64,000 nt of DNA from Adiantum capillus-veneris (lineage: Eukaryota; Streptophyta; Polypodiopsida; Polypodiales; Pteridaceae). The notes below the pieces were generated by a model that saw only the letters and a list, made by a program, of their open reading frames with translations, did no database searches and was not told the DNA's origin. The position numbers and the translations under genes are program-made. Below, in pieces: positions 22,637 to 34,049 of the stretch (position 1 is its first letter; each line of letters starts with the position of its first letter). The DNA lies in contig CM043960.1 of assembly GCA_014529385.2 (NCBI GenBank), positions 77,835,910 through 77,899,909 of the forward strand, in the 5' to 3' direction.

Positions 22637-23892
22637 GCTCTATAATCAACACACATACGATATGTGTCGTCTTTCTTTTGCACTAGTAGCACAGGAGAAC
22701 AAAATGGAGATGAGATAGGCCTAACCATGCCCTTCTCAACTAACTCATGCACTTGCCACATAATCTCCTCTTGTTGAGCTTGAGAAACTCTATAAGGAGG
22801 TTTATTAGGCGGTGAACTTCCTAGAAGAAGTTCAATTGCATGGTCATCATTGCCTCGTTTAGGAGGTAGCTCACAAGGGATGTCGTCAATAAAGACATCT
22901 TCAAACCCCTTGAGAAAATTGGATAACTCTAATTCCTTTTGATTGTGTATATTTTCTTTTGCTAACACATTAGATTCATTCTGAGAATCTTTAACAAAAA
23001 TCATGTACACGGAAATAGAGCTCTTTATTGACTTGTTGAAAGCTTGTGTATGTACAATGGGTATAATGTTACCCATTTCCTTAGCATCTATATACATATC
23101 TTTTTTCCTGAACTGAAAGGAGATTCTCCTTTTAGGGAATTTAACATTGGCAGCCATGCGATCAAGCCATGGTGCCCCTAGGATTACATCCTCATGCTTG
23201 AGAGGAGAGGTAAAGAAGTCCTCTTTGTCCACATAGCTTTGGACATTGAGCCTCAATTTCCTGATTAGGGGAGTGGCTGAAGCTTCTTGCCCCTTGAAAG
23301 CACCATCTGTGGGTAGGACATCTCCCATCTCGTAGGCTTGTATGCCAAGTTTGGTGGCCAACTCTATAGATATAAAATTGTGAGTAGAACCAGGGTCAAA
23401 GAGAATAAAAGCATCATGTTCTCTTACCTTTCCCCAAGCATGGCATAGAGGAGATCCGTTGTGGTGAATTTCCTCCTCTTGGATTACGACCAAGGTAGCT
23501 CTAGGAGGCTCATGGCGGGTGTTCTTTTGGGGACAAGCACGGTACGCATGCCCTTGCTTGCCGCATTTGAAACAACGGTTATCCTTGCGATAACGCTCAA
23601 GCTCTTCAAGAGAGAGTTTATTTTTGCCTTTATAAACTCCCTTCTCTTTAGCTTTGTTGGAGTTGCCCTTAGGAGACTTTTGGACATTGTCCTTCCCCTT
23701 AGGCTCATTGGAACCCTTTTTTTTAATGGGCTTAGAATTTCTTTTAGCCCCTGTTTGAAAATTGATTCGAGAAGCCACCATAGTATGGTGTATAACCGCC
23801 GATATGGTGCGTGGCCTTTGGGAGTTGACATACTCCGCCATTTCTTCAGTTAAGCCCACACAAAATGGTTGCTTTTTCTCTCCAAAATCCAA
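22633..23892 (-). CDS. Element 3: Gag C-terminus, protease and RT start
   Basis: A 419-residue frame. A lysine-rich Gag tail leads into a zinc knuckle (CFKCGKQGHAYRAC), then a protease whose active-site loop is LFDPGSTHNFIS (D-P-G-S instead of D-S-G-S) and whose closing strand is ILGAPWLDRM. A linker and the first RT motifs follow. Gag, protease and polymerase are thus in one frame, as usual in chromoviruses. Confidence 0.85.
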   Translation of the reverse strand: MDFGEKKQPFCVGLTEEMAEYVNSQRPRTISAVIHHTMVASRINFQTGAKRNSKPIKKKGSNEPKGKDNVQKSPKGNSNKAKEKGVYKGKNKLSLEELERYRKDNRCFKCGKQGHAYRACPQKNTRHEPPRATLVVIQEEEIHHNGSPLCHAWGKVREHDAFILFDPGSTHNFISIELATKLGIQAYEMGDVLPTDGAFKGQEASATPLIRKLRLNVQSYVDKEDFFTSPLKHEDVILGAPWLDRMAANVKFPKRRISFQFRKKDMYIDAKEMGNIIPIVHTQAFNKSIKSSISVYMIFVKDSQNESNVLAKENIHNQKELELSNFLKGFEDVFIDDIPCELPPKRGNDDHAIELLLGSSPPNKPPYRVSQAQQEEIMWQVHELVEKGMVRPISSPFCSPVLLVQKKDDTYRMCVDYRA

Positions 23893-24024
23893 CTTTTTGA
23901 AGTCAGTGGCTTTGAGTTGTAGGTCCCAAAACTTGTCTACATATTTGTAAATGGATTCGTAAGGAGAGAGATTTAAGATTCACCATTTGGTGAGTACTTT
24001 TTCTTTGGCATCAGTGGCCAAAAA

Positions 24025-25019
24025 CTACTTCATAATGGAAGCTCTTAAAGCTTTCCATGTTTGTGGAGCTTCACCATTGGCCCGTAGGCTACACCACCAT
24101 TGCTTGGTAAACTTTTGAAAGTGCATAGCTACATGGTGTAGCTTAGAGGACTCCGTGAAGCCCTCATCTCCAAACGCCGCATTGAATTGTTGGATAAAGG
24201 CCAAGACTTTGTCTGTAGCACCAAAAGTGCCATCATAGGTAAGGAAAGAGATGCTCTTCCCTCCCTCTTTGAATTTCTTGAGCTTGGACAACCTCTTCCA
24301 TCGGCATAGGATTTCCTATGGCCTCTTCTTTTTGATGGTTCAAAGGTTGCACCATCACTTTCTTCAGAAGATGAAGAATTTGAGGAATATGGAGAAGAGG
24401 GTGACCTCTTTCTTGCCTTTTTCTTTCCTTGATCTTCTTTGTCTTCACCATCACTTTCATAAGAGGAAGAGGATGAAGAAGATGGAGAAGAGGGTGTCCT
24501 CTTTCTTGCCTTTTTCTTCTCTTGCTTTTTGTCATCCCTCTTTGAAGTATGGTGTGGAGAATTATGCGATGGTCTTCTCTGTTTTTGAGGTGATGGAGAG
24601 CGTTTGGCCCGCCGTCTTTGTGGAGCCATCTCCACCGAAGTGGCGGGAGACTCCCTTATTTCTCGTTCCTTCGGTGGAGGCTCTTGAGTTCTCCTTTGAG
24701 AAGGAGATGCATCATCAAGGAGCAAATTTCTCAGCCCTTCATAGGGATCCTCTTCTTCTTCCCGAATCGGAGAGAGGCCTCTTTTGGAAGTCTTGCAAGG
24801 AGGCTTCCTAGGTGTTCTCTCGTCATGGTGGGGAGCTTGGATAATCCCATAAGCACGAAGCTGTCGTTGCACTTCACTTTGGAGGGATGGATTGCCCATG
24901 GCTTGTTGAAGCCTAGAAACAAGATAGTTAACAAGCATCGCGACATCATTAGTAGCTTGCTCATTAGCAAAATCAAAGTAATCAACATTAATTTCACTCT
25001 CTTTACTATTGTCAGCCAT
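24025..25019 (-). CDS. Element 3: Gag N-terminal part
   Basis: The frame starts at the ATG at 25019 (MADNSKESEINVDYFDFAN). It has an arginine and serine-rich middle with two tandem copies of a KKKARKR-x-PSSP block followed by serine runs and SDGE/SDGA, then reads off frame near 24290. The 24025-24291 frame continues with the Gag core (LAFIQQFNAAF, then VAMHFQKFTKQWW). One shift separates the halves. The repeated basic-serine block is an internal coding duplication. Confidence 0.75.
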
Positions 25020-25438
25020 TCTAACAACTTTTAGGTGTAAATGTTTTAGGTGTACTTGGGCACTTCAAGCCCTAGTTGCTACTCTTTTTTACCCCTTTAG
25101 AAAAAGCACTCAAGTTACTGTACCCGTGGCTCGAATATCATTACTTGCAAGGAATAGAAGAGAGGGTTGTTCAACACCAAAACAACACCGTCTCCTGTCA
25201 AGATTCTAATAGCTCAAGAGTGATTAATCCGTAGGCAACAAGCCCGTAGGACTCCACTATTAAGACCATAGCTCTCGACGGTGATGCCCCGTTAACTGCA
25301 CAACGGCATGCGCACTGCAAGGCTGAAAAATCCCTATTTTACTTACTCACATGTAATTAATAGTACCAACCATTTATAGCTAGCTTGAGGACCTCCCTTC
25401 TTGAGCAAGAAAAGAGAAACCTTGTGCTCTAATACCAA
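25020..25438 (-). promoter_or_regulatory. Element 3: leader and tRNA-iMet primer-binding site
   Basis: At 25421-25437 the minus strand reads TGGTATTAGAGCACAAG, matching the initiator-methionine primer site TGGTATCAGAGC with one difference. It sits one base from the LTR end, which fixes the element's 5' LTR boundary. The remaining bases are untranslated leader. Confidence 0.8.
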
Positions 25439-27031
25439 TGTAACATTTAATGGCCTAGTAACATGTGTGTAGCACAAATAACATGAACATAGTGAGCATT
25501 TCATTAGAATAGATTCCTAATGAGATTAACAAGAGTGCTTGGGTGGAGAGAGCAACAAAAAGCATAACACCTAGTTAGATAGCATGAACAATACTTCAAA
25601 AGAGAGAGAAATCAAGCAATAGAAAATAGTTGAGGACCGGATTTGTATGGAGCTGGTCCCCCCTCCAAAAGGCTTTGTATTATGGTTTCTCCCATCAAGA
25701 GAGACATTTTACAATACAATTCTTTGTGTTCCTTCAATACTAGCTAGTTCAATGAAGATGGAAACTTCATGCACTAAGCACAACACTTATCAAACACAAC
25801 ATCAATTCCCTCACGGTTCAAAATCCAAGACCTCACACACCTTCAAAGATGGTGAGAGCTAGCGGGGTATGAGAGTAGATTGAGAGGAAGAAGGAGTATT
25901 CTTACGAGAAAGATGTACATCTCCTCACATAATCACTCACATTAGCATAGCTTAGCTTAGTAATTAGCATGGTAGAGAAGATGAGCATGCATTGAAACTT
26001 GGCTCTTGGTTGGATTTGCATCACAAAGTGAAGAGTTGTTGGTGTATGCCTCCCTTCTCACAAGCTTGGAGTAGGTGGTAAGCTTTCCATTAAAGCTTGA
26101 GAAGGAGAGAGAGTCTTCTTTACTTCACACATGACATTGTGTGAGTGTGTGTGTGTGATAATGCCTTGCAAAAATCAGCCCCCTCTCTCTCTCTTGGTCG
26201 ACCTCCCTTGCTAATTGCTCATGCTACAGCCCTATTGAACCTCCCTAGGCCAAGCCAATGGAAATTAAGCAGCATAAGTGATAGCCTTCTGACATGTGTC
26301 CCCCTTTCCCCTTTTGTGAGAGCTTTAGGTAATTAATAAATGCAACTAAACTCTCCTTGGACCCCTTTGCCTCCTCGCCAATAGGAATCAGGCAAACCAT
26401 TGGGCTATTGAATGCTCATTGGTCCCCTTGGGAGACTGTCCAATAGTCTTCTAGAGAGCTTAACTCCTACTGGTTATTTTATAAGCGTTTTTAAATTAAT
26501 GAAACTAGATTTACTCTAGCCTAATTCTCATTGTTCCACCTCCAAGGCCATCCAATAGGATTTGAGTACACCTTGTGGGCATCCGGGCTAGGGAGCTGAC
26601 ATGTGTCCCTCTTTCCCCTTGTGTACAAATGAAGCTTGTGAGTGTGTGTGGGTGTTTCTCTGTCATCCCCTACTTCTTGGGCTCTCCCCCCCTATGTAGG
26701 GCTTGGCAAAGACTTTTTGGGACACACACAAAGCATCCAATCCCCCTAATGTTTGACCTTTGGACACAACCTTTGAATTTTGGAACCTTAGCATTTTGGA
26801 AGTCTTAATGGACTAAATCTTAGGGTCTTTTGAGTCCATTGTTGCACATAGCTCTTTTGCAGATGGACCCCCCTTTCGATCCCTATTTTCCCTTCTTTGG
26901 ATCCCTATTGTTTCCGGTCTGCTAGCTTAACCAATATTATAGCTTTTTCTCCCCTGGCACTTCCCCATATTATATGATCAGTTTAACATGAGAAAATCAT
27001 TTAGGAGAATTATATATTGATTACTATGACA
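25439..27031 (-). repeat. 5' LTR of chromovirus element 3 (1593 bp)
   Basis: The plus strand starts TGTAACATTTAATGG beside the primer-binding site and ends ATTACTATGACA. Read in element sense it begins TGTCATA and ends TTACA, giving proper TG...CA termini. The distal 766 bases match the truncated 3' LTR. Frames within it are not gene-like. The two LTR copies differ at many scattered sites, so the insertion is not recent. Confidence 0.85.
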
Positions 27032-27109
27032 CTATTTTTTGTTATTTTTGCATGTATACCATTGTATCTTCTTGTCCAAATGTTTAATTGATTTCAAATT
27101 TTAACAAAA

Positions 27110-29420
27110 ACTAAGATTTTTGTGCTTGTATGCATGCAGAGGCAATTTGTGCCCTTGTCATGAATACTAATGCTTGCTCCCAAAACATCAATGGAGTTGG
27201 TGCTAGTCACCATCCATTGGTGGTGCAGGGTAAAACAACAAAGTTTTCAATAAAGGTAAGCGCAAGGCTAGTGGTAAGGTGCCAAGGACCGAATGGGAAT
27301 TTGCAAGAATGTTAGATCATTTATAAACTGGCATTTCAAGTTATGTGGCAGAGAAAAATCAAGAGGTGCACCTCGTATTAGCGAGCACCTCCTTGGGTCA
27401 GGAAATGGAACAACTAATAGGCAAAATTGAGGTAGATGTAATGGGATAAACCATGAGAATGCTACAAAATTCTTGAGAGAGTTATTAGGAGGTGTATCCA
27501 ATGCAAAGAAACCTAGAATACGAACTCCAAGAATTGTGTCTTTAGAGCATCAATGTAGTGTTGCCTCTACACAAGGCAAACAAAATAGTGGTGCACCCTC
27601 CATGCCAGCCACTACACACACACAAAGAGGTAGTACTCAATATGGGTTGCTTGAGTACGAGTCTAGAAGGTTTAGAGCAAGGTAGGTAAGTCTTGACTAG
27701 AGCTTTTGATCAATTGCTCTTAAAGAGGCATAATCAGCTCTTGCGCAAGCTATTTACTTTACATGTGGTTCTATGTTGATGGTAATACGAGAGCCATGGA
27801 AGCATACATGGAAGAAGATTGTTGAGTATGGTGCTATTTTTTCCCCTCCATCATATTATCAAATGCACACAACATTATTAGATAAATGTTTTGTCGACAC
27901 CCAAAAGGAAGTTGACAGATTGATCCTAAAATCAATTGATCAAACAAGATTCACTATAGTCATTGTGATGGTGGTCAAATGTTCAACATAGGCCATTAAT
28001 TAATGTGATGATACTTAGTCCTTGAGGGGAGTGCTTCATTAAAGTAGTGGACAACTCATGTGAGATTATGTCACGGAGCTACATAGCTAATATCATAGCA
28101 GAGAAAATTCATCAAATAGGTGCCCCCAACGTAGTACAAGTGATCATGGACAATGCAAAAAAATTCAGAGCAATTGGTTGACCCTTGGAGGAGTGATTTC
28201 ATAGCTTTCACACATTTGGTTGCAATGCACACGACTTGAATCTTGTGTTGCAAGATTGTTATAAGAAAGATGACATTGATTGGTTCAAAAGCATTATAGA
28301 CACATTAAGAAAGGTGGTGAAATTTATTTTGAAGAGACAATGTGACATTGGATATGTATCAACAATGTATGTCCACAAAGTTAAAGCTCTGTGCAAAACA
28401 AAGTTTTGTACAAACTTCTATATTATGGAAAGTCTATTGCAAAAGAAAAAAATGCTATCTAAGAGAAAGTTGGTGTGCTTCTTTCCGTGAGTGGAAAGTT
28501 GAGCAACCAAAAAGATTAAAAACAAAGGTTAGGTCTTCAAAAGTCCTTATTGATGACATACGTTTTTGGTCTGATTTTGGTGATACTACTTAGTAATGAT
28601 GATATCCTTGCGACAATTTGACCTTAAGTTACCTAATATAGAGAAGTTATGCATGGGTTGGTATACTGTTCAAGAGAGTTTGAAATCTCGTTTGGAGCCT
28701 ACAAATTGTTTGATTAAGGCTTGGAATGCACCATTCAATAAAGCTAAAAGGGATATCTCAAATAAGTACATACATGCTCAATGGTTCAGTGTGCACAATC
28801 CATTGCACAATGTTGCTTTATTGCTTGCTCCAGAGTATTAGAACATGGACTGGGATGAATTGGATAGAGAGGTGATTGAAGACATGGTCGCTAATTTCTA
28901 CAAAAATGTAGATGTTCAAGCTCAAGCCATCTCTGACCTGAGGAAGTATAGGTTAAAGGATGGCCTTTCTATTCATGAGTTTGTTCAGAACCTTGCATCA
29001 CAATAGCCAGCATGAAGGTGGTGGCTCATATATAGTGCTTTAGTACCGGCGTCATAAAAGTTTTCTATTACTTACAACTCTAGCTCCAAGAAAATTGGAT
29101 TACTTACAACTATGTGCACTCGACTATTTGCAATTGCCTTCAAAAAATTATGCCACAAAATTGGTATACTTGTATTGCAATTATAGGCTCCTTAATAAGA
29201 CTTAATAAAAAGAGTATGAAGAAGACAAACCATGGTGGGCTATGGATAACATTTGAAGATGACCAATAGCTAATGGAAGAGGTGATGATAGAATAACTAG
29301 AACTTCATGAGGTTGGTGGACATACTTTGTTTGAACTAGATGAAAATCGTGAGGTGGATGATTGTCCTCCGATGCAACAAAGGAGACTATTGCAGAGCAA
29401 TGATGTAAACATAGATAGCA
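27110..29420 (+). pseudogene. hAT-type transposase remnant
   Basis: Several broken plus-strand frames together look like a plant hAT transposase of the DUF659 type. At 27800-27960 there is SPPSYYQMHTTLLDKCFVD and KSIDQTRFTIV. At 28080-28260 IIAEKIHQIGAPNVVQVIMD leads to SFHTFGCNAHDLNLVLQD, the segment around the second catalytic aspartate. At 28640-28990 there is VHNPLHNVALLLAPEY, like the C-terminal dimerisation region. There are many stops and shifts. No terminal inverted repeats or 8-bp duplication were recognised. Confidence 0.7.
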
Positions 29421-29502
29421 TTGTAGGTTAACAATATAGTGGGATGCAAAATAAGTTTAAGTACATTTACAAGGACAAGTGACAACACATTTAAACTTGT
29501 AT
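29421..29502. other. Flank between hAT remnant and copia-1
   Basis: A short stretch with no feature. The five bases before the copia LTR are TGTAT; the matching duplication on the far side is lost with the truncated 3' LTR. Confidence 0.4.
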
Positions 29503-29731
29503 TGTTACCATATACATGTGTTAGTGATGTGTGAGAACACACTTAGGACCGCCAGGGCATTTTTTCCCTCGCTAGGAGGTTTTTTTCCCCGTGCATTGTA
29601 TGTACGCCCATCACTCTAGGGCTATCTTATATTTCCATTTCACACTAAGTAATACACTCTCTGCTATGTGTCTTGAGCTTCCTTCATCTTCTCTAAGATG
29701 TGTGTGTTTTCTTGCAACCCTAATTCCAACA
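29503..29731 (+). repeat. 5' LTR of copia-1
   Basis: The segment starts TGTTACCATATACATGTG and ends AATTCCAACA, directly before a primer-binding site. Its first ~42 bases recur at 34848-34889 after a polypurine tract, which identifies the LTR start. At 229 bases it is a typical short copia LTR. Confidence 0.8.
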
Positions 29732-29733
29732 AG

Positions 29734-29746
29734 TGGTATGAGAGCA
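29734..29746 (+). promoter_or_regulatory. copia-1 primer-binding site (tRNA-iMet)
   Basis: TGGTATGAGAGCA matches the initiator-methionine primer site TGGTATCAGAGC with one change and lies two bases after the LTR, the classic copia arrangement. Confidence 0.8.
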
Positions 29747-30079
29747 ACTTGCATCCTCCCAGGGCTTAGTCGCCAACAGCTCCAGCACATGCTTGCTCAC
29801 TTTCTTTGATTTTTGTGATCTTTGGCAAGCGTCAGTAGGTCGACAAATACTTGGAGTGAACTCATCAAGCTCGCTCTGCTCAAATTTTGATTTGGGCTCA
29901 TTTCGGCCTCCATTTCCACTATAGGCAGCACTGCACATGCAATTTCATCATTTTGTACAGAATTTCTCTCAGTGCCATTTTTTGCATAAAAGGTCCCATA
30001 CACTCTTCTACGATCTGTGCTATATAGCACATGTTGTTCCCACCTTGTTTCTCCTCTTTTTGGTTTTCACATCAGGTGA

Positions 30080-31030
30080 AAAATTCTCCATGGTTAACAA
30101 CAACAAAGATGTGTTCAAGATGTTCGTTGTGCTGCTGAGAAAAGATTGGATGGGGAAAATTACCCTATGTGGGCTTACATGATGCAACATGTCCTTGTGT
30201 CAAAGGGCGTTTGGAATGTTTTGTAGTGCATTGATGTACATCCTAGTTTTGAAGATGTAGGCAATGTTGAGGATGTTGCAGGTTCTGGTGGCAAAATTGT
30301 TGCTGCTAGAGCTGTTTTGCCTACGGCTGAGCAAGCTCCTTGGGATGTAAAAGATTCGTAGGCTCATGCTTTGATTGTGTTTTCTGTGAAGTTCACTATT
30401 ACTCCTCACATTCATTCAACAAAATCTGCAAAACAGGCTTGGGATATTCTAGCTAGTCTTTATGCAAGTCGTAATGAGGCAAAAATTTCATTGTTACGTA
30501 AAGAGATGGAGTCAAAGATTATGCATGAGGAAGATGATATGGACACTTTCCTTGCTTGTGTCAAGGATACAAATGAGCAACTTATTTTTGCAGGCGAAGT
30601 CATTTTTTACAATTCTCTTGTGCAGAATGTTCTTGATGCTTTTCTAGATTCTTACTAGACTTTTGCTAGTACTTGGAGACTAATGACCCAAGGAAATTCA
30701 GAAGTTGTCAAATTTGATGTATTATGCACATTGTTCTTGCAAGAGTCACTTTCCAGAAAAATGAGGACTAGACAGCATGCAGTTGAAGAGGCCTTTATTA
30801 GTGCTAAAAAAAAGGTGGTAACAGTAATGTGATCACTTCTCATGGTTCTTCTACAAGTGGAAAATCATATGTTCCTAATGCTTTTGCTAGCAGAAATTTG
30901 TCTGGGAATTCTGGTGAAAAGTTCAAAAAGAAGATGCGTTGCCATTATTATAAAGCTAGTGATCATTTGATTAAGCAGTGTCCTAAGTTGAAGGACAAAG
31001 AGGCTAAGAAGAAAGAGGCTGGTTCCTAAT
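30080..31030 (+). pseudogene. copia-1: Gag (broken)
   Basis: The 30371-30658 frame reads AKQAWDILASLYASRNEAKI then LLRKEMESKIMHEEDDMD, a copia Gag core. The 30829-31029 frame has a damaged zinc knuckle CHYYKASDHLIKQC in which the second cysteine is tyrosine. Several stops and shifts interrupt it, including just after residue 30 of the N-terminal frame. Confidence 0.75.
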
Positions 31031-31155
31031 ACTGGTTCCACTACAAATGCAGCTATGTTGAGTCTTTTGTGAAAGGATATTGTGATGCTGATGTTGATGC
31101 AAAATAGTCTTTTAGTGCATAGTTCACTTATGATCCTTTTTTCCATGATGCATGT

Positions 31156-31700
31156 TTGTTAGTTGCTGCGGATGATCATGTGTGGTACTTTGACAGTAGT
31201 GCTACAAAGCAGATTACCTCTCATCATGACTTGTTTACCTCTCTCAAGGATGTCCCTCATGAGAATTCAGTCACTTGTGCCAACACTGCCTCTTATCCGA
31301 TCAAGGGAGCTAGGAAGATTGTGTTACTATTGCAAGTGGAAGTTCTTTCACACTTGTTAATGCACTTTATGTACCTCGGATCAAGAAGAATATTTTTTTT
31401 GTATATCTGCACTTGCTAGACTTATACTTGTAGTCAAATTTTTGGATGACAGATGTACAGTACATGATCTCAGTTTTGGTGATGAAATTGTTGCATCTGG
31501 CATTTTATGTCGTGGGTTGTGTAAGATCACTTTGTATGACAAGTGTGGACAGAATTTAGCAAATACAGTTGTGGATTCTAAGGCTATTTCAAATCTCGTT
31601 TCAGATACAAAATTTTCGCAAGCACGTTTTGGACATTTGAATTTTGCTAGTTTGCTTTGTTTACAAAAATCCCTGGGAGATCACCTAATAAAAATGTAAC
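31156..31700 (+). pseudogene. copia-1: protease (inactive)
   Basis: WYFDSSATKQITSHHDLFTS corresponds to the copia protease active site D-S-G-A-T-x-H-I-T, with the glycine changed to serine. Downstream fragments (31442-31699) lead toward the integrase zinc region (ARFGHLNFASL). It is broken by frame changes. Confidence 0.72.
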
Positions 31701-31701
31701 C

Positions 31702-31842
31702 TATCATGTGAGTTCAATAGAAGGGTATTATTTTTTCAAATTTGAAAAAAACTTACAGATTTTAAAAGAAAAGGGTACATTACATTCTTAACAAAATTTA
31801 TAGATAAGGGGTTTTACAAACATGCCTTGAACGCACGTGATA
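31702..31842. mobile_element. MITE A inside copia-1 (TA-flanked)
   Basis: A 141-base insertion with terminal inverted repeats: TATCATGTGAGTTC on the left and GAACGCACGTGATA on the right. Read as TA-TCATGTGAG...CGCACGTGA-TA, it has a TA target duplication as in Stowaway or Tc1/mariner MITEs. It interrupts copia-1 between protease and integrase. The internal sequence is AT-rich with no coding capacity. A second copy with the same ends is at 34331-34485. Confidence 0.72.
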
Positions 31843-31989
31843 TGGTAGTTTTACACATAGTGAACCTCTCGAGGAAAAAATCTAATATGGTTGTTTCTTT
31901 GCTGCCTCTTGAAGCACCTGACAAACATGTTTGTGAATGCTATATTTTGGGTAAGATGTAGCGTTCAAAGTTTCCAAAGGATGGTTTAG

Positions 31990-32620
31990 TTAGGGCCACA
32001 TGTAGGTTGCAGCTTGTGCATAGTGATGTTTGTGGGCCCATGGAAACTCTGTCCTTGGAAAATTACCTTTACTTCATGACTTTCATTGATGATTACTCCA
32101 AGCATGCATGGGTATATCCACTTAAAGAGTCTTCCAAAGTATTCACGTGCTTCAAACAATTTCTGGCTATGGTTGAAAATGTCTCAAAATGTACTATGGG
32201 CACCCTCCATTCCAATCAAGGGGGGCCGTATATGTCTCATGAATTTAATGCATTTCTGGCTAGTTGTGGGATAAAACACCAATGTACATTGCCTTATACG
32301 CCTCAACAAAATGGTGTTGTTGACAGGAAAAACAGGTCACTTACGAAAATGGCACAATGTATGTTCAAAAGTCAAGTTTTGTAGCATTTTTTTTGGCTTG
32401 AGGCCATCATGTTTGCCACTTATGTACTTAACAAGTGTCCTACAAAATCATTGCAGTCTATAACTCCATATGAAGCATTTCATGATAGAAAGCCTTCTAT
32501 TGAGCACATGCATGTTTTTCGCTATTTGGCATATTCTTTGGTGCCACAAACACAGTGTAGAAAATTGGATGATAACACTGTCAAATGTATTTTTTGTTGG
32601 TTATATTGTTGAAAGCAAAG
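31990..32620 (+). pseudogene. copia-1: integrase (catalytic residues lost)
   Basis: The 32007-32384 frame contains LVHSDVCGPM (first catalytic aspartate), FIDDYSKHAWVYPLK, and then SNQGGPYMS where the usual D-N-G-G-E-Y has lost its aspartate. GVVDRKNRSL follows, where the catalytic glutamate is aspartate. The next frame continues with the C-terminal region. Two of three catalytic positions are changed, so the enzyme would be dead. Confidence 0.8.
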
Positions 32621-32912
32621 TTTACAAGTTGTATCATCCACAAACAAAGCGTATCTTGGTCTCAGGAGATGTCGTCTTTGTGGAAGATTCTGTTCATCCC
32701 TTGCTGTCATGTACTAGAGACAATATTGTAAGCTCACAAGACATTTATGACACTTTGTTCCCTTTTTTCAGTGGTGGAAGTTTGAATGTAAATTCCAATG
32801 AGGCAAATGTACAGCCTATGGGGGTTTTTGAAAATGTTACAGATCAGCCTATTACTGATGCAGATGTACATGATGTACTTGATGAGGAAAGGGTTGAGAA
32901 TAGGCTAGAGGT

Positions 32913-33960
32913 ATGCCTAAATGGCTAGTGCATACTTTACATGATAATAAATTGGATGCACCTTTGTCTAGTCGTACTCGTTCATTCTCTCACCATGAAT
33001 CTTATGCATCAGATTGTTATGCTTTGGTTGTGTCTAGCTTATGTGGTGTTGAGGAACCTCTATCTTTCTATGAAGTACATAATTCAAAAAATTGGATGGC
33101 TTCCATGTAATCTGAATATGATGCACTTATAGAAAATGACACATGGACTTTATGTGATTTGCCTCCTGGCAAAAATGCCATTGGTACAAAGCAGGTTTAC
33201 AAGTTGAAATGCAAGCCGGATGGTGAGATTGATCGCTATAAGAGTCAACTTGTTGCGAAGGGTTATGCACAACAAAAAGGCATAGTTATGAAGAGACTTT
33301 TTTTCCCAGTTGTTGTATGACTATTGTGCATTTTCTACGTGCATTAATAGCTCTTTTTGGTTAAGATGTACATCGGTCATACGTTGTTACTTCTTTCTTG
33401 AATGGTGACATATTTGAGGAAGTTTATGTAACGTAGCCTCGTGGTTTTGTCATTAAAGGGCAGGAAGATAAATTGTGCAAATGTAAGAAAGCTTTTTATG
33501 GGTTGAAGCAATCTCCTCACATTTGCTATGATAATTAAGAGTGACACTCATTTGGTCAAATGAGGCTTTCGTAACAGTCCAACAAAAAGCACATTGTATG
33601 TAAAGCGTGAGGGTGATGTACTTCTCATTGTCATTCTCTATGTGGGTGATTTGCTGATCACTAACCAAATGAGAGACATATTGCTAAATTTGAGGCTGAT
33701 TTGAATGCTACTATCAAGATGAAAGATTTGGGGCTGTCACATCATTACTTGGGTATACAGTTTAAGTAGTGTGATGGTGGTATTGCCTTGTGTCAAACAA
33801 GTTACATAGAGACATTGTATGTAAGTTTGGACTTGAGGGTTGCAAACCTATTGCCACTCTTACGAAAACAGGTTGAAATTGATTCTTCATGATTCTCGTG
33901 ATCATGCCAATGTCACTCTTTACCAAATATTGTTGGTAGCCTCATTTTTGTATGCAACAT
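32913..33960 (+). pseudogene. copia-1: reverse transcriptase (heavily decayed)
   Basis: Fragments of a copia reverse transcriptase are spread over several frames: WTLCDLPPGKNAIGTKQVYK, a KGYAQ word, a YGLKQSP word, and LYVGDLLIT in which the catalytic LYVDD has lost one aspartate. Stops are frequent. The pattern is enough to assign family and domain but not activity. Confidence 0.72.
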
Positions 33961-34049
33961 GAGGCCGGATATTTCTTTTGCAGTCTCATAGATCAACACA
34001 TTTATGCATAGCCCAAGGTCTAAGAATTGGTAGGCTATCAAGAGGATTT

